Shown here: in pieces, positions 33,200-42,172 of the stretch
Position numbering within the stretch: position 1 is the first letter of the stretch
Layout: every line of letters begins with the position of its first letter
DNA from: Opitutaceae bacterium
GTDB lineage: Bacteria > Verrucomicrobiota > Verrucomicrobiia > Opitutales > Opitutaceae
Direction of reading: 5' to 3'
Length of the DNA: 64,000 bases
NCBI GenBank assembly: GCA_030648295.1
Contig: JAUSID010000005.1
Location: forward strand, 30,627 to 94,626
Made by a program: the position numbers and the translations under genes
The notes under the pieces: generated by a model
What the model saw: only the letters and a program-made list of their open reading frames with translations
Databases searched by the model: none
Told to the model about the DNA's origin: nothing

Positions 33200-33350
33200 T
33201 GGGTTGAAGCAATTCGAAACGCAAAACCCAAAAACCGGAGGCCAGAGGCCAGAACCCAGAAGACGGAAGCCAGAACGCGAAACCCGAAACGCGAAACCTG
33301 AAAGCCGGAACCCAAAACCCAGAACCCAGAACCCAGAACCCAGAACCCCA
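33200..33350. repeat. AACCCAGA / CCCGAAACGCGAAA tandem repeats
   Basis: Units such as CCAGAACCCAGAACCCAG (33318-33350), GCGAAACCCGAAACGCGAAAC (33277-33297) and GGCCAGAGGCCAGAACCCAG (33239-33259) fill the spacer between the heme protein stop and the GFO/IDH/MocA start. On the coding strand they give a T/G/C-rich, A-poor leader. A related inverted block lies at 37201-37312. Confidence 0.85.
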
Positions 33351-33359
33351 GGGTCCTCC

Positions 33360-36287
33360 TCACTTCAGCGTCTGCACGTACGCTTCGATGTCGGCGATTT
33401 CCTGCGGGCTGAAGATGTCGGCCATCGGCGGCATCGGCGACATCTTGAACTGCTCGTAACCCGCGGCGATCGCCTTGCTCGGTTCGAGCAGGCTTTCGTG
33501 GATGTAAGCGGATGTGGCGCGCGAGGCGATGCCGTCCAGCGCCGGACCGACCGCGCTACCCTGGCTCTTCAACGAGTGGCAGTTGATGCAGGCCGCAGGA
33601 TGCTTGAGGAAAATCTGCTCACCGCGCTTCGCGTCGGCGGCGATCACTTTCGTCATGTCTTCCGCCGGCAGGAGTTCGACCAGCCGCACGTCGTCGAAAA
33701 ACGAGTCGCCGCGCGCGACGTGCAGCAGGTTCACACTGGCGGTCGTGCGGCCGCCACTGTTGAACTCCACCTCGACCTGCGTCCAGTCGGTGTTCCGCCG
33801 CACCGTGTCGGTCTCCACGCGCGCGCCATGCAGGTTGAGACTTACTTTGCCGGCGAGCGCGTGCGTCTTCACCCAGCCGCCGAGCCGGTACATGGTGTTC
33901 GGCTTGAGCGCGACGTTGGCGTGGAGACTCGTGTCGGCATCGGCGCGCGTGATGCACCGCATTGCATGCGTGCCGCCGTGAAACTGCCGCTCGCCGCTCA
34001 CGGTGGTCCACTCGGCGGTCGAGTTGCCTTCGCGCGTGCCGTAATCGCGCCGCACCCAGCCTTCGGGCAGCCCGTCGTTACCGGCAATTTCAAAGCCAGG
34101 ATTTGGCAGTAGATTCGGCCCTTCGCGGTAAAGCGAAGCGCCGTGGACTTTCGCGACGATGCGTGACGCTTCGCGCAGCCACTCGTCGGTCTGGTTCACA
34201 GGATTGCGCACGAGGCTGCCGACGATCGTCTTGATTTGCGGCGTATCGGAAAACTGCGCGAGTTTCACGAACCCCGCGAGCCGCGTCAGCGGATCAGGAT
34301 CGCTGATGACGGACGACGCGAAGAAGAGCGACATTGCCGTCGCATCGCGACCGAGTGCGCGCGTGGCATTCCGGCGAACCGCGGCATCGCCGTGCAGCAA
34401 CGCTCTGCGCTGCGTCGCCTCGTCGAGTTCGCCAAGCCCATGCAGCGTCCACAGCGCGTGAATCGCCTTGATCGGCACCCCGCCTGCGACGAGCTGGCGG
34501 AGCGCGGGCACGGCGTCGTTGCGCTTGCCTTCGACCAGCAGCCGTTGCGCGGTGAGCCGCCAAAACTGCGTGCTGTCACCGAGCGCAGCGACCAATTGCG
34601 CGGTCGTCGCGTCCTTCAGCGATTTGATCGGCGCCGGCTTCGCTTTTTCCCAGACGACGCGGTAAATCCGGCCGCGCGTATTGTCGCGGAGCGGATTCTC
34701 GTGTGCGCCGCCCACGCCGGTTTTCGCGGCGTAACCACCACGGACCGGATTCGGCGTCGGGTTGTGCTGAATAATGTAGTTCTGCCAGTCGGAGAACCAG
34801 ACCGCGCCGTCGGGCCCCACCTCGGCGAACACCGGCGACATCCACTCGTCGCTGCTCGCGACGAGGTTGAAGTCGTCATTCGCGGCATAGCCCGCGCCCT
34901 CGCGCACGACGTCGAACAGCGCGATGTTCTTCATCGTCGGCTCGCAAACCATCGCCTTGCCCTGCAGCCGCGCGGGCAGCTGGTCCGAATAAATGAAGGC
35001 CGTTCCCGCCGCGGCGGTGTAGCCGCCGAACACGTCGACCTGCCGGAAATTGGGCGTGATGGTGTGCGTCTTGTCCTCCGTATTGATCCGCTTCGCCGTC
35101 ATGGCGCGCATGCCTTTCGGCACGATCGTGGCCGGGATTCCGCCGAAGAAAAGCGGTGCGTTGTTGGCCGTGCCGCCGAAATCGTCGCCGAACTGGTTCT
35201 GGCTTTCCGCCCACGTGTTGTTCGTGAACTGGTGGAGGAATTCGAGCGCGGAGCCGTCCGCTTTGAAACGGTAGGTGCCCTGGGCAAACGTCATTTCCTG
35301 GCCGCCGATCGTGCCCTTGAATCCGGAGTAGCCGACGGCGCCGTACAACCAGTTGTCGTGACCATAGTGGAGATTGTTGGCCTGCGCGTGCGTGTCGTGC
35401 ACACCCCAGCCCGTCATGATTTCCTGCCGCTCGTCCGTGCGGTCGTCGCCGTTCGTGTCTTTCAGGAACAGGAAACGCGGTGGCTGCGCGACGACAATGC
35501 CGCCGTTCACGAAAACGAAACCGGTTGGAATGTTCAACTTGTCGGCAAACACCGTGAATTTGTCGGCGCGACCGTCGCCGTCGGTGTCTTCGCAGATTTT
35601 GATGCTGTCGTTGCCCATGCCGTCCGGCTTCACGTTGTGCGGGTAGTCGCGCGCCTCGGCGATCCACAGCCGGCCCCGCTCGTCCCACGCCATGAAGATC
35701 GGTCGGACCACATCGGGCTCGGCGGCGAACAACTGCAGCCGCAAGTCGGGCGCGACCTGGGTGCGCTCCATGCTGCCTTTGATGCCAAGCGGAAACTGGA
35801 AGGTGATCGGCTGCGGACGTTTTTCGTAGTTGGCGATCGTCGGTCGCGCTTCGCGTTGCTCCGGTTCTCGTTCCTCGAGAAACTTCTCCCATTCGGCGAC
35901 GCGAATGGCACCGGCGGCGGCGAGCAGCTTTGGTTTCGCGGCCAGCGTGAAACTGTCAGACCCAGGGTCGCCGAGCGCCGACCGGGCGATGCGTTTGGCC
36001 GCGGGAACATTCCCGAGCGCCCTGAAATTCTCGGCCGGCGCGTCGAGCACCACGACATCGAACTTCGCGATGAAGTCCGGCGTGGCGTCGTTCGGGTTGG
36101 AAATGTAATCGAACCAGATCGCATCGCGGCCGAGGTCGCGCATCAAATTGTGACAGGTCATGCGCGAAGTGCGCTCCGGCGTGCCGAGATAGAGCACGCG
36201 GAGCGGGCGGGCCATGGCGGATGCCATACAGAGACCGCAAGCGAAAATGAAACTGAGCGCGCGGATGGGGCGGGGTGGTGGGATCAT
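33360..36287 (-). CDS. PVC-type heme-binding membrane-bound dehydrogenase with C-terminal cytochrome c
   Basis: 975 residues from ATG 36287, with a signal peptide (ALSFIFACGLCMASAMA). Order of parts: a ThuA-like N-terminal region (about 25-150), a PVC beta-propeller (about 170-560) with RPIFMAWDERGRLWIAEARD, a Ca-binding DTDGDGRADKF loop and DTHAQANNLHYG, a HEAT-like helical region (about 570-700), a carbohydrate-binding-like beta sandwich (about 715-870, NLLPNPGFEIAG...) and a cytochrome c domain with C900-I-N-C903-H904 and the distal Met in FKMSPMPPMADIF. It probably oxidises a sugar or alcohol and passes electrons to the heme. The inserted carbohydrate-binding-like module is less usual. 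Confidence 0.9.
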   Translation of the reverse strand: MIPPPRPIRALSFIFACGLCMASAMARPLRVLYLGTPERTSRMTCHNLMRDLGRDAIWFDYISNPNDATPDFIAKFDVVVLDAPAENFRALGNVPAAKRIARSALGDPGSDSFTLAAKPKLLAAAGAIRVAEWEKFLEEREPEQREARPTIANYEKRPQPITFQFPLGIKGSMERTQVAPDLRLQLFAAEPDVVRPIFMAWDERGRLWIAEARDYPHNVKPDGMGNDSIKICEDTDGDGRADKFTVFADKLNIPTGFVFVNGGIVVAQPPRFLFLKDTNGDDRTDERQEIMTGWGVHDTHAQANNLHYGHDNWLYGAVGYSGFKGTIGGQEMTFAQGTYRFKADGSALEFLHQFTNNTWAESQNQFGDDFGGTANNAPLFFGGIPATIVPKGMRAMTAKRINTEDKTHTITPNFRQVDVFGGYTAAAGTAFIYSDQLPARLQGKAMVCEPTMKNIALFDVVREGAGYAANDDFNLVASSDEWMSPVFAEVGPDGAVWFSDWQNYIIQHNPTPNPVRGGYAAKTGVGGAHENPLRDNTRGRIYRVVWEKAKPAPIKSLKDATTAQLVAALGDSTQFWRLTAQRLLVEGKRNDAVPALRQLVAGGVPIKAIHALWTLHGLGELDEATQRRALLHGDAAVRRNATRALGRDATAMSLFFASSVISDPDPLTRLAGFVKLAQFSDTPQIKTIVGSLVRNPVNQTDEWLREASRIVAKVHGASLYREGPNLLPNPGFEIAGNDGLPEGWVRRDYGTREGNSTAEWTTVSGERQFHGGTHAMRCITRADADTSLHANVALKPNTMYRLGGWVKTHALAGKVSLNLHGARVETDTVRRNTDWTQVEVEFNSGGRTTASVNLLHVARGDSFFDDVRLVELLPAEDMTKVIAADAKRGEQIFLKHPAACINCHSLKSQGSAVGPALDGIASRATSAYIHESLLEPSKAIAAGYEQFKMSPMPPMADIFSPQEIADIEAYVQTLK

Positions 36288-36633
36288 CGTACCGGGGAAG
36301 GAAGAATGTGGATGGACGGTTGCGACACCCGCCGAGCCTGACAGTGGGGAACGACTCGACAAGCTGACGCCGAGTTTCATAGGGGACTTCCACTTCGCGA
36401 GGTGGGAGGCGGATTGTCGAGGCTGGTTCGTGCCGGGCGCGGAATCCAATTCCGCCCGGTTGCCGATTGTATGAAGCAGGTGCGTCATCGAATCGGCAGG
36501 CTGATAACGCCCGCGGCCCTTCTTCAGAATTTCCATGGCTGCCGACCTCCGCCTGAGCGGGTTCCACGTGCACAGGAGTCGCCGCCGCCGTGCGGCTTTA
36601 CGGAATGGGAATTCGGTGTATCGTCCCGGTGCC
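36288..36633. promoter_or_regulatory. Divergent spacer heme protein / lipoprotein
   Basis: 346 bases. One imperfect hairpin, CCGGGCGCGGAAT-cca-ATTCCGCCCGG, lies near 36436-36460. The frame of the heme protein stays open leftward through this spacer, but its translation has no domain or signal features. No clear promoter is assigned. Confidence 0.4.
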
Positions 36634-37194
36634 ATGAAGCCCAACTTTCTAGTTTCATTGGCGGCCGTGGCCGCGATTGGGATGGGTGCAGGCTGCGGTT
36701 CGTCGCAAATGTCGCGCATCGATCGCAACCGGGATATTTACGAGTTGTGGCCGATCGACACCCGCCAGGCGGTGCTCGAGGGGCGGGTGGAATCGGGCAT
36801 GACGCCGGATATGGTGCGCGTCGCCTGGGGCGATCCTTCCGAAGTGGTCGCGCAGGCGCGGAGTGGCGACGAAATCTGGGTTTACAAACGCGGCGGCGAC
36901 GACGGCTCGGTGATCTATCCCGGCGGCAATTCAAGCGCCTATCCGGGAGGATATCCGGGAGCGTATCCGGGCGGGGTCATCGGTGGGCCGGGAATCGGCA
37001 TCAGCACGGGGCGCGGAGGTACGTCAATCGGCGCAACCGGCGGCGTCGGCGTCGGCATGGGCGGCGGCGGCACGATCATTGGACCCACCGGCGGTGGCAT
37101 GGGCAACGCGCCGATTATTACCCGGCCGACCCCGCCTGAGATCCGCGAGGTCGTGTTCCGCGGCGGCGTGGTTCACCGCGCCGACAAACCGTAA
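36634..37194 (+). CDS. Glycine-rich lipoprotein with BamE/SmpA-like segment
   Basis: 186 residues from ATG 36634. A lipoprotein signal ends in a lipobox around GAGC (Cys at about residue 22). Residues 30-75 contain ESGMTPDMVRVAWGDPSEV followed by EIWVYK, the pattern of the BamE/OmlA-type fold (a G-M-T helix, then a G-x-P turn). The remainder is low complexity: YPGG repeats (about 88-110) and Gly/Ile/Thr repeats to about 160. It may be an outer-membrane assembly or envelope-stability lipoprotein; the Gly-rich tail is of unknown use. Confidence 0.75.
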   Translation: MKPNFLVSLAAVAAIGMGAGCGSSQMSRIDRNRDIYELWPIDTRQAVLEGRVESGMTPDMVRVAWGDPSEVVAQARSGDEIWVYKRGGDDGSVIYPGGNSSAYPGGYPGAYPGGVIGGPGIGISTGRGGTSIGATGGVGVGMGGGGTIIGPTGGGMGNAPIITRPTPPEIREVVFRGGVVHRADKP

Positions 37195-37197
37195 ATC

Positions 37198-37312
37198 GGT
37201 TTTGCGTTTCGCGTTTCGGGTTCCGCGTTCCATTTTCGGGTTCGCGTTGGGACTGGCCAGTCATCAAACGGAAACCGCGAACGCGAAACCCGAAACCCGA
37301 AACGCGAAACCG
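37198..37312. repeat. Inverted GCGTTTCGGGTT / AACCCGAAACGC block
   Basis: GCGTTTCGCGTTTCGGGTT and relatives (37203-37250) face AACGCGAAACCCGAAACCCG and relatives (37275-37311) across about 25 bases. The block fills the convergent gap between the lipoprotein and surE and shares its words with 33200-33350. Confidence 0.85.
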
Positions 37313-37318
37313 TCGCGC

Positions 37319-38098
37319 TCACGTGCCGAGCTTCTTGTAGTCGAGCACCGTGTGGCTGATGAACCCGTTCGCGAGCGCGATGCGATCGGTCAACAGCTCC
37401 GGCGGCGAAAGATCGTCGCCCAGTCGGAAAATCAGCCGGTGCGTGCCGTCGTCTCCGGCCGGGGTGAAGAGACCCGGAACCACCACGCGGGCCGGCACGG
37501 TGCGGCGCACTTCCGATTCCGGCCGGCACGGCAGCGGGAAATTGACATTATGCACGATGAAGCTGCGCGGCAGGGTCGCACCCGCCAGCTGCGGCGCCAG
37601 CCGGGCCGCGTGTTGCGCCGACACTTTCAAAACCTCGTGCAACTCGGGGTCGGGCACATCGCCGGCGGCTTTCAGCTGGTCGTAAAGCTCGGTGGTGAGA
37701 TCCTGCGAGAATGCGATCGCGGGCAGCCCGTGCAGCGCACCCTCCCACGCCCCCGCGATCGTGCCGCTTGCGATGATGAAACCGAGCGAGGCGTTGAGCC
37801 CGACATTGATTCCGCTGATGACCGCGTCGATTTCCACGCCGCGGGGCAGGAGATGACCGACCGCGATGTTGATGCCGTCGCTCGGCGTGCCGTCGACAAT
37901 CCAGGTGGGACAACCGAGCCCGCGGTCCGCGCTGGTGGCGTGAACCGGACGGTTGCGCGACTTGGCCGCGCCGATCCAGCTTTGCTCGCGTTTCGGCGCG
38001 ACGATGAACAATTCGTGCCCGGCGGCGTGCAACGCGTGCACCAGCTCGTGCAGGAATACGCTCTCAATCCCGTCGTCGTTCGTGACCAGAAAACGCAT
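37319..38098 (-). CDS. surE: 5'/3'-nucleotidase SurE
   Basis: 259 residues. SurE is a metal-dependent nucleoside monophosphate phosphatase. The N-terminal RFLVTNDDGI holds the metal-binding Asp pair (D8, D9), followed by IVAPKREQS and SGINVGLN with the third ligand and active-site Asn; DGTPSDGINIAV is also conserved. The length is normal. It follows pnp in the same direction after a strong terminator and may have its own promoter there. Confidence 0.95.
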   Translation of the reverse strand: MRFLVTNDDGIESVFLHELVHALHAAGHELFIVAPKREQSWIGAAKSRNRPVHATSADRGLGCPTWIVDGTPSDGINIAVGHLLPRGVEIDAVISGINVGLNASLGFIIASGTIAGAWEGALHGLPAIAFSQDLTTELYDQLKAAGDVPDPELHEVLKVSAQHAARLAPQLAGATLPRSFIVHNVNFPLPCRPESEVRRTVPARVVVPGLFTPAGDDGTHRLIFRLGDDLSPPELLTDRIALANGFISHTVLDYKKLGT

Positions 38099-38150
38099 CC
38101 GCCCATCGGCGCAAAGACCGGCGGCTGGCGCAAAGGAAAAAACCGCGGCG

Positions 38151-38181
38151 AAAAAAAAGCCGCGACGTTGGTCGCGGCTTT
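38151..38181 (-). terminator. Intrinsic terminator of pnp
   Basis: A perfect 11-bp stem AAAGCCGCGAC / GTCGCGGCTTT with loop GTTG at 38156-38181. On the minus strand it is followed by eight Ts. It lies 40 bases after the pnp stop. Confidence 0.92.
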
Positions 38182-38221
38182 GAAGTTCATCGCGCGGGGG
38201 CGCGAATCGGTTTCGGAACGG

Positions 38222-40405
38222 TTACGGCGTGCCGGTGGTCGCGGGCGCGGCCACCTGCTTCTGCGCTTCCATTTCCTTCATGGCGGCCTTGCGCGAGAGC
38301 CGGACCTTGCCGCTCTTGTCGTCGATGCCGACGCACTTGACCCAGATCATCTCGCCCATCTTCACCACATCCTCCGTGCGGCGGACGCGGAAATCGGCGA
38401 GTTCGCTGATGTGGCAGAGGCCTTCCTTGCCGGGCGTGCACTCGACGAAGCAACCGAATTCCTTGATGCCCGTGACGCGGCCGTGGTACAGCTTGCCGAC
38501 TTCGATGGCGGAACCGCCACCGCCGCCACAGAGGGCGTCGATTTCCTGGAGGGCGCGGTTCATCGCGTCCGAATTGTTCGAATACACGAACACCTTGCCG
38601 GAGTCGTCCTCGGCAATGTCGATCTGCGCCCCGGTCGTTTCCGTGATGCGGCGGATCGTCTTGCCACCCGGCCCGATCAGCAGGCCGATCTTTTCCGGAT
38701 CGATCTGGATCGTCTGGATCCGCGGCGCGAACTTGCTCAGGTCGGCGCGCGGCGCGGGCAGCGCGGCGAGCATCACCTTGAGGATTTCGATGCGGGCGTC
38801 GCGCGCCTGCATGATTGCGGTTTTCGCGATGTCGAAGGGCAGGCCGTTGATCTTCAGGTCGAGCTGGAAGCCCGTGATGCCCTTGGTCGTGCCGGCGAGC
38901 TTGAAGTCCATGTCGCCGAAGTGGTCTTCCTCACCGAGGATGTCGGTGATGGTGACCCATTTTGCGATGGAACCGTCGGCCGCGCTTTCCGTCATCAGAC
39001 CGCAGGAGATGCCGGCGACGGGCGCGATGATCGGCACGCCGGCGTCCATGAGGGAGAGGCAGCCGCCGCAAACCGACGCCATCGAGGTCGATCCGTTCGA
39101 CGCCATGATTTCGGACGTCACGCGAATCGAGTAGGGGAACACGTCCTCCGGCGGAAGCACCGGCACGAGCGAACGCTCGGCCAGCGCACCGTGGCCGATT
39201 TCGCGGCGGCCCGGGCCGGTGGTGCGGCCGGTTTCGCCGACCGAGAACGGCGGGAAGTTGTAGTGCAGGATGAAGCTCTTCGACGTGGCGCCGCCGGTCA
39301 GGCCGTCCATGTCCTGGGCTTCCTTGGTCGGCCCGAGGGTGGTGAGCGCAATGTTCTGCGTGTCTCCACGCTGGAACGTCGCGCTGCCATGCACGCGCGG
39401 CAGGATGCCGACTTCGGCGTGGAGCGGACGGAGCGACTTGGCGTCGCGGCCGTCGGCACGGACGCCGCGCTCGAGGACGGTGTGCCGGTACGCCTTGTAT
39501 TGCAGGTCTTCGAACACGACCGCGAGGTCGACGTCGGTGAACTTGCCTTCGCCGAGCTCGGTCGTGAGGGCGGTTTTGGCCTCCTCCTTGAGCAGCTTGA
39601 TGGCGGCGGCGCGCTCGGCCTTTTCCTTGCCGAAGATCGCGTCGACGATGCGCTGGTGCGGCACGACGCGCTCGATGATGGCGCGGGCCTCGGACGTTGC
39701 GCCGACGAGCGGGAACGTGCCCTTCGGTTTTCCGGCCAGCCGGACCAGTTCCTCGATCGCGGCGATGATGGGCTGGATGGCGTTGTGGCCGAACTCCAGG
39801 GCCTTGATGAATTCCTCCTCCGGCAGCTGATCCGCGCTGCCTTCGATCATGAGCATGTTGTCTTTCCGGCCGACGTAGATCAGGTCGAGCGAAGAGGAGA
39901 ACATCTGTTCGATCGTGGGATTGGCGACGAACTGGCCGTCGATGAGCGCGACACGCACGGCGGCAATGGGGCCATTCCATGGAATGTCCGAAATGGCGAG
40001 CGCTGCGCTGGCGCCGTTCACCATCGGAATGTCGGATTCGTTGAGCTGATCGGCGGAGAGCAGCTGGCCGATGATCTGCACTTCATTGAGCAGACCTTCA
40101 GGGAAGAGCGGGCGGCAGGGCCGATCGCAGAGGCGCGAGGTGAGGATTTCCTTTTCGGAGGGCCGACCTTCACGCTTGAAATAACCACCGGGGAAACGGC
40201 CGGCGGCGGCGTATTTCTCCCGATAGTCGACGGTCAATGGAAACCAGTCCTGGCCGGGTCTGGTGGTCTGCGCGATGCAGGCGGTGACGAAGACGTTGGT
40301 CTCGCCGACTTCGACGTTGACGGCGCCATTGGCGAGGCCGGCGTACGTGCCGGTGGAAAACGTGATCCCGAGTCCGGGCACGGTTACGGTGTGTTTCTGC
40401 TTCAT
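38222..40405 (-). CDS. pnp: Polyribonucleotide nucleotidyltransferase (PNPase)
   Basis: 727 residues, normal size. PNPase degrades RNA 3'-to-5' by phosphorolysis as a trimer and joins the degradosome. Two RNase PH domains are seen: the first with [17 protein letters not shown], the second with [30 protein letters not shown] and [17 protein letters not shown], which hold the catalytic residues. A KH domain (about 555-615, [15 protein letters not shown]) and an S1 domain (about 630-700, [16 protein letters not shown]) follow. The rpsO-pnp gene order is the usual one; the hairpin-rich 290-base spacer between them probably contains the processing sites. Confidence 0.98.
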   Translation of the reverse strand: MKQKHTVTVPGLGITFSTGTYAGLANGAVNVEVGETNVFVTACIAQTTRPGQDWFPLTVDYREKYAAAGRFPGGYFKREGRPSEKEILTSRLCDRPCRPLFPEGLLNEVQIIGQLLSADQLNESDIPMVNGASAALAISDIPWNGPIAAVRVALIDGQFVANPTIEQMFSSSLDLIYVGRKDNMLMIEGSADQLPEEEFIKALEFGHNAIQPIIAAIEELVRLAGKPKGTFPLVGATSEARAIIERVVPHQRIVDAIFGKEKAERAAAIKLLKEEAKTALTTELGEGKFTDVDLAVVFEDLQYKAYRHTVLERGVRADGRDAKSLRPLHAEVGILPRVHGSATFQRGDTQNIALTTLGPTKEAQDMDGLTGGATSKSFILHYNFPPFSVGETGRTTGPGRREIGHGALAERSLVPVLPPEDVFPYSIRVTSEIMASNGSTSMASVCGGCLSLMDAGVPIIAPVAGISCGLMTESAADGSIAKWVTITDILGEEDHFGDMDFKLAGTTKGITGFQLDLKINGLPFDIAKTAIMQARDARIEILKVMLAALPAPRADLSKFAPRIQTIQIDPEKIGLLIGPGGKTIRRITETTGAQIDIAEDDSGKVFVYSNNSDAMNRALQEIDALCGGGGGSAIEVGKLYHGRVTGIKEFGCFVECTPGKEGLCHISELADFRVRRTEDVVKMGEMIWVKCVGIDDKSGKVRLSRKAAMKEMEAQKQVAAPATTGTP

Positions 40406-40576
40406 TTTCTTTCTTTCGGACGGCGCGTGTCGGCGGATAAGACAAGCCGGCCAGCGACACGCGGCTGGGCCTGGCTTGTTTGGCTTCCGTTAGACGGAAG
40501 CGGCGGCGGCGCTGAATGCGCCGCGCGGGATTTGTTAACTAACCCGCTCCTTTGCCAGCTCGCTCAGACGCGAGAG

Positions 40577-40624
40577 ATTTCCGTTTGGCGCCGGGGAGGC
40601 GGCCTCCAGGCAGCAAACGGAAAT
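40577..40624 (-). promoter_or_regulatory. pnp leader hairpin
   Basis: ATTTCCGTTTG (40577-40587) pairs with CAAACGGAAAT (40614-40624) and encloses a second stem GGAGG/CCTCC. In many bacteria the rpsO-pnp spacer carries an RNase III-cleaved stem used for PNPase autoregulation; this is the best candidate here, by analogy. Confidence 0.5.
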
Positions 40625-40654
40625 GTCCCGGCCTGATCTCGAGTGTCGGTAAGA

Positions 40655-40687
40655 CAACGGGCGACCCGCGGATCGGGTCGCCCGTTG
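40655..40687 (-). terminator. Strong hairpin directly after rpsO
   Basis: A perfect 13-bp stem CAACGGGCGACCC / GGGTCGCCCGTTG with a 7-base loop lies 10 bases after the rpsO stop. The following minus-strand sequence (TCTTACC) is only weakly T-rich, so it may be a partial terminator or RNA-stabilising stem rather than a complete stop. Confidence 0.65.
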
Positions 40688-40697
40688 GCGGAAAGCG

Positions 40698-40964
40698 TTA
40701 CTTGCGAAGGTTTAGCTTCTGCAGCAGCTCGTTATACTTTGGCAGGTTATGCCGCTTGAGATAATCGAGGAGCTTGCGACGGCGCGAGGCCATTTGCAAA
40801 AGCCCGCGGCGCGAGTGGAAATCCTTTCGGTGCGTGCGCAGGTGCTCGGTCAAATGATTGATTCGGGCAGTCAGCAGCGCGACTTGGACTTCGGACGAGC
40901 CGGTATCCTTCTCGTGGATTTTGTATTCGTTGATGATTTCGGGTTTAACGACGGTAGTGGACAT
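40698..40964 (-). CDS. rpsO: 30S ribosomal protein S15
   Basis: 88 residues, the exact family size. S15 binds 16S rRNA early in 30S assembly. The conserved core [36 protein letters not shown] and the [11 protein letters not shown] end are all present. It is upstream of pnp in the same direction, as in most bacteria. Confidence 0.98.
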   Translation of the reverse strand: MSTTVVKPEIINEYKIHEKDTGSSEVQVALLTARINHLTEHLRTHRKDFHSRRGLLQMASRRRKLLDYLKRHNLPKYNELLQKLNLRK

Positions 40965-41587
40965 GGTTTGGTAATTTGCTTCACGACTGTAGGGCGCCCT
41001 TTCGGGCTCCGTGCCGCCCGCCTGCCCGACTGGAAATCGGGCGAGCCGGCGTCACCGTTCCAATCCGGCGGGATGCCGGACCAGTCATGGCGGGACCCCG
41101 CAACCGACGGGATTCCACTAACGCAAGGGCGCAGAATCCCGAAACGTGGTGCGGCGCGCAAGCGAAAATTCGGGGTGAATTTTCGAGTGAAGCTGGCAGG
41201 GTTCGGAGTTGGATTTGGGGTGGAAAGGGGACGGCAATCGGGATGCGAAATGCCGCGCGGATTTCAACCCCAAACGTGTGCGGAAAACGCGGAGCGCGAA
41301 AATCGGTTCGCCGGCCGCGAGTTGCGGCGGTCGCTGAATGCGCGAAGTGGCATCCGCGAAAAACAGGGAAAGCAATCGCGAATGGACGCGAATGAACGCG
41401 AATGCAGCGGGCGAAGGCAGGGCGCGAGGTCGGGACGCTGCACGCCAGGCGCGGTTGAAGGTTCGGCGACTCTTTGAATCGGTGAGTCGCAATCGCTGAT
41501 CCATAATCGAGTCGTCAGCTCTGAAATTCGCGTCCATTCGCGTTCATTCGCGGTTACTACTCCGGATTTGCGAATTCGCGGGCGCAC
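40965..41587. other. 623-base spacer upstream of rpsO with small palindromes
   Basis: No gene is supported. It holds hairpins GCCCGA-ctggaaa-TCGGGC (41023-41041) and CGAAAATTC-ggggt-GAATTTTCG (41163-41185) and, at its left-hand end on the map, the rpsO promoter region. The part at 41374-41556 is an inverted pair of CGCGAATGGACGCGAATGAA repeats. Open frames across the spacer have no family features. Confidence 0.6.
41374..41556. repeat. Solo inverted pair of CGCGAATGGACGCGAATGAACG repeats
   Basis: One arm reads AATCGCGAATGGACGCGAAT... (41374-41407); the other is its inverted copy, starting ATTCGCGTCCATTCGCG (41526-41556). About 118 bases lie between. The same words flank the GxxExxY gene at 48275, but here no gene is enclosed. 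Confidence 0.9.
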
Positions 41588-41977
41588 CTATCCTGCACGC
41601 AGGTTGAGCGATCTCACGTCCGCGCAGCCGGGCAGCTGCCGTATCCGCGCGACAATTTCGGCACGATGATGGAAGAGTTCGTTGCGCACGACCGAATGCG
41701 CGGCCAGCACCAGCAATCGGTGGCCCTCGATTCGCGCCGGATGCGAATACGAGGCGTTCGCCGATCCGACGAGTTCGACCCAGTGATCGCGAATCGTCTG
41801 CTCCGGTGACGACCGGCCGATCTGGTGCTTCTGGAGAAGTTGCTCGATCACGTCGGCCAGAGGCTGCGTCGCGCGTTTGCGCGACCGCGGCGGATCTTCC
41901 GGTGCAACCCCGCGCAAATCGCCAACGAGGTTTTCGGCGAGTCGGCTGAACTGGTGCGGAGGATCGTTATCGGGCAT
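41588..41977 (-). CDS. DUF721/DciA-family protein
   Basis: 129 residues from ATG 41977; a longer frame upstream is repeat-encoded. The C-terminal 80 residues match DciA/DUF721: DHWVELVGSANASYSHPARIEGHRLLVLAAHSVVRNEL, then HHRAEIVARIRQ (KH-like fold). DciA proteins help load the replicative helicase DnaB in bacteria without DnaC. The N-terminal 45 residues are variable and basic (PPRSRKRATQ). The ATG is preceded by AGTCCCTT-type repeats and has no Shine-Dalgarno. Confidence 0.8.
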   Translation of the reverse strand: MPDNDPPHQFSRLAENLVGDLRGVAPEDPPRSRKRATQPLADVIEQLLQKHQIGRSSPEQTIRDHWVELVGSANASYSHPARIEGHRLLVLAAHSVVRNELFHHRAEIVARIRQLPGCADVRSLNLRAG

Positions 41978-41979
41978 TC

Positions 41980-42172
41980 GGAAGGGACTAAGAGACTTAA
42001 GGACTAAAAGACTAAGGGACGAAGGGGGCGAATGGGTAGGCGATGAAGGGATTCTCAGAATGACGAGTGGCAGGCAAAAAAATAAACGGCAACTCCGCCT
42101 CATTTCGAGGCCTTTGGTCCTTTTGTCCTTTGGTTAGTCCCTTAGTCCTTTAGTCCCTTAGTCCCTTTACCC
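41980..42172. repeat. GGGACTAAGGACT / AGTCCTTAGTCCC inverted arrays
   Basis: Arm 1 (41982-42024) has GGGACTAAGAGACTTAAGGAC-type units and abuts the dciA start; arm 2 (42112-42172) has GTCCTTTTGTCCTTTGGTTAG-type units in the opposite orientation and encodes the end of the neighbouring glycosyltransferase. About 88 bases lie between. A third copy is at 23380-23400. Confidence 0.85.

Noticed and set aside
36288..36728. N-terminal extension of the heme protein by about 147 codons
   Set aside because: The frame is open but the translation lacks a signal peptide at its start, and a good signal peptide begins at 36287; it also overlaps the divergent lipoprotein gene.
36983..40636. A 1217-codon open frame on the plus strand
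   Set aside because: It is antisense to pnp and surE, whose families are certain; its translation is Arg/Gly/Ala-rich with no domain. Long antisense frames are expected in GC-rich DNA.
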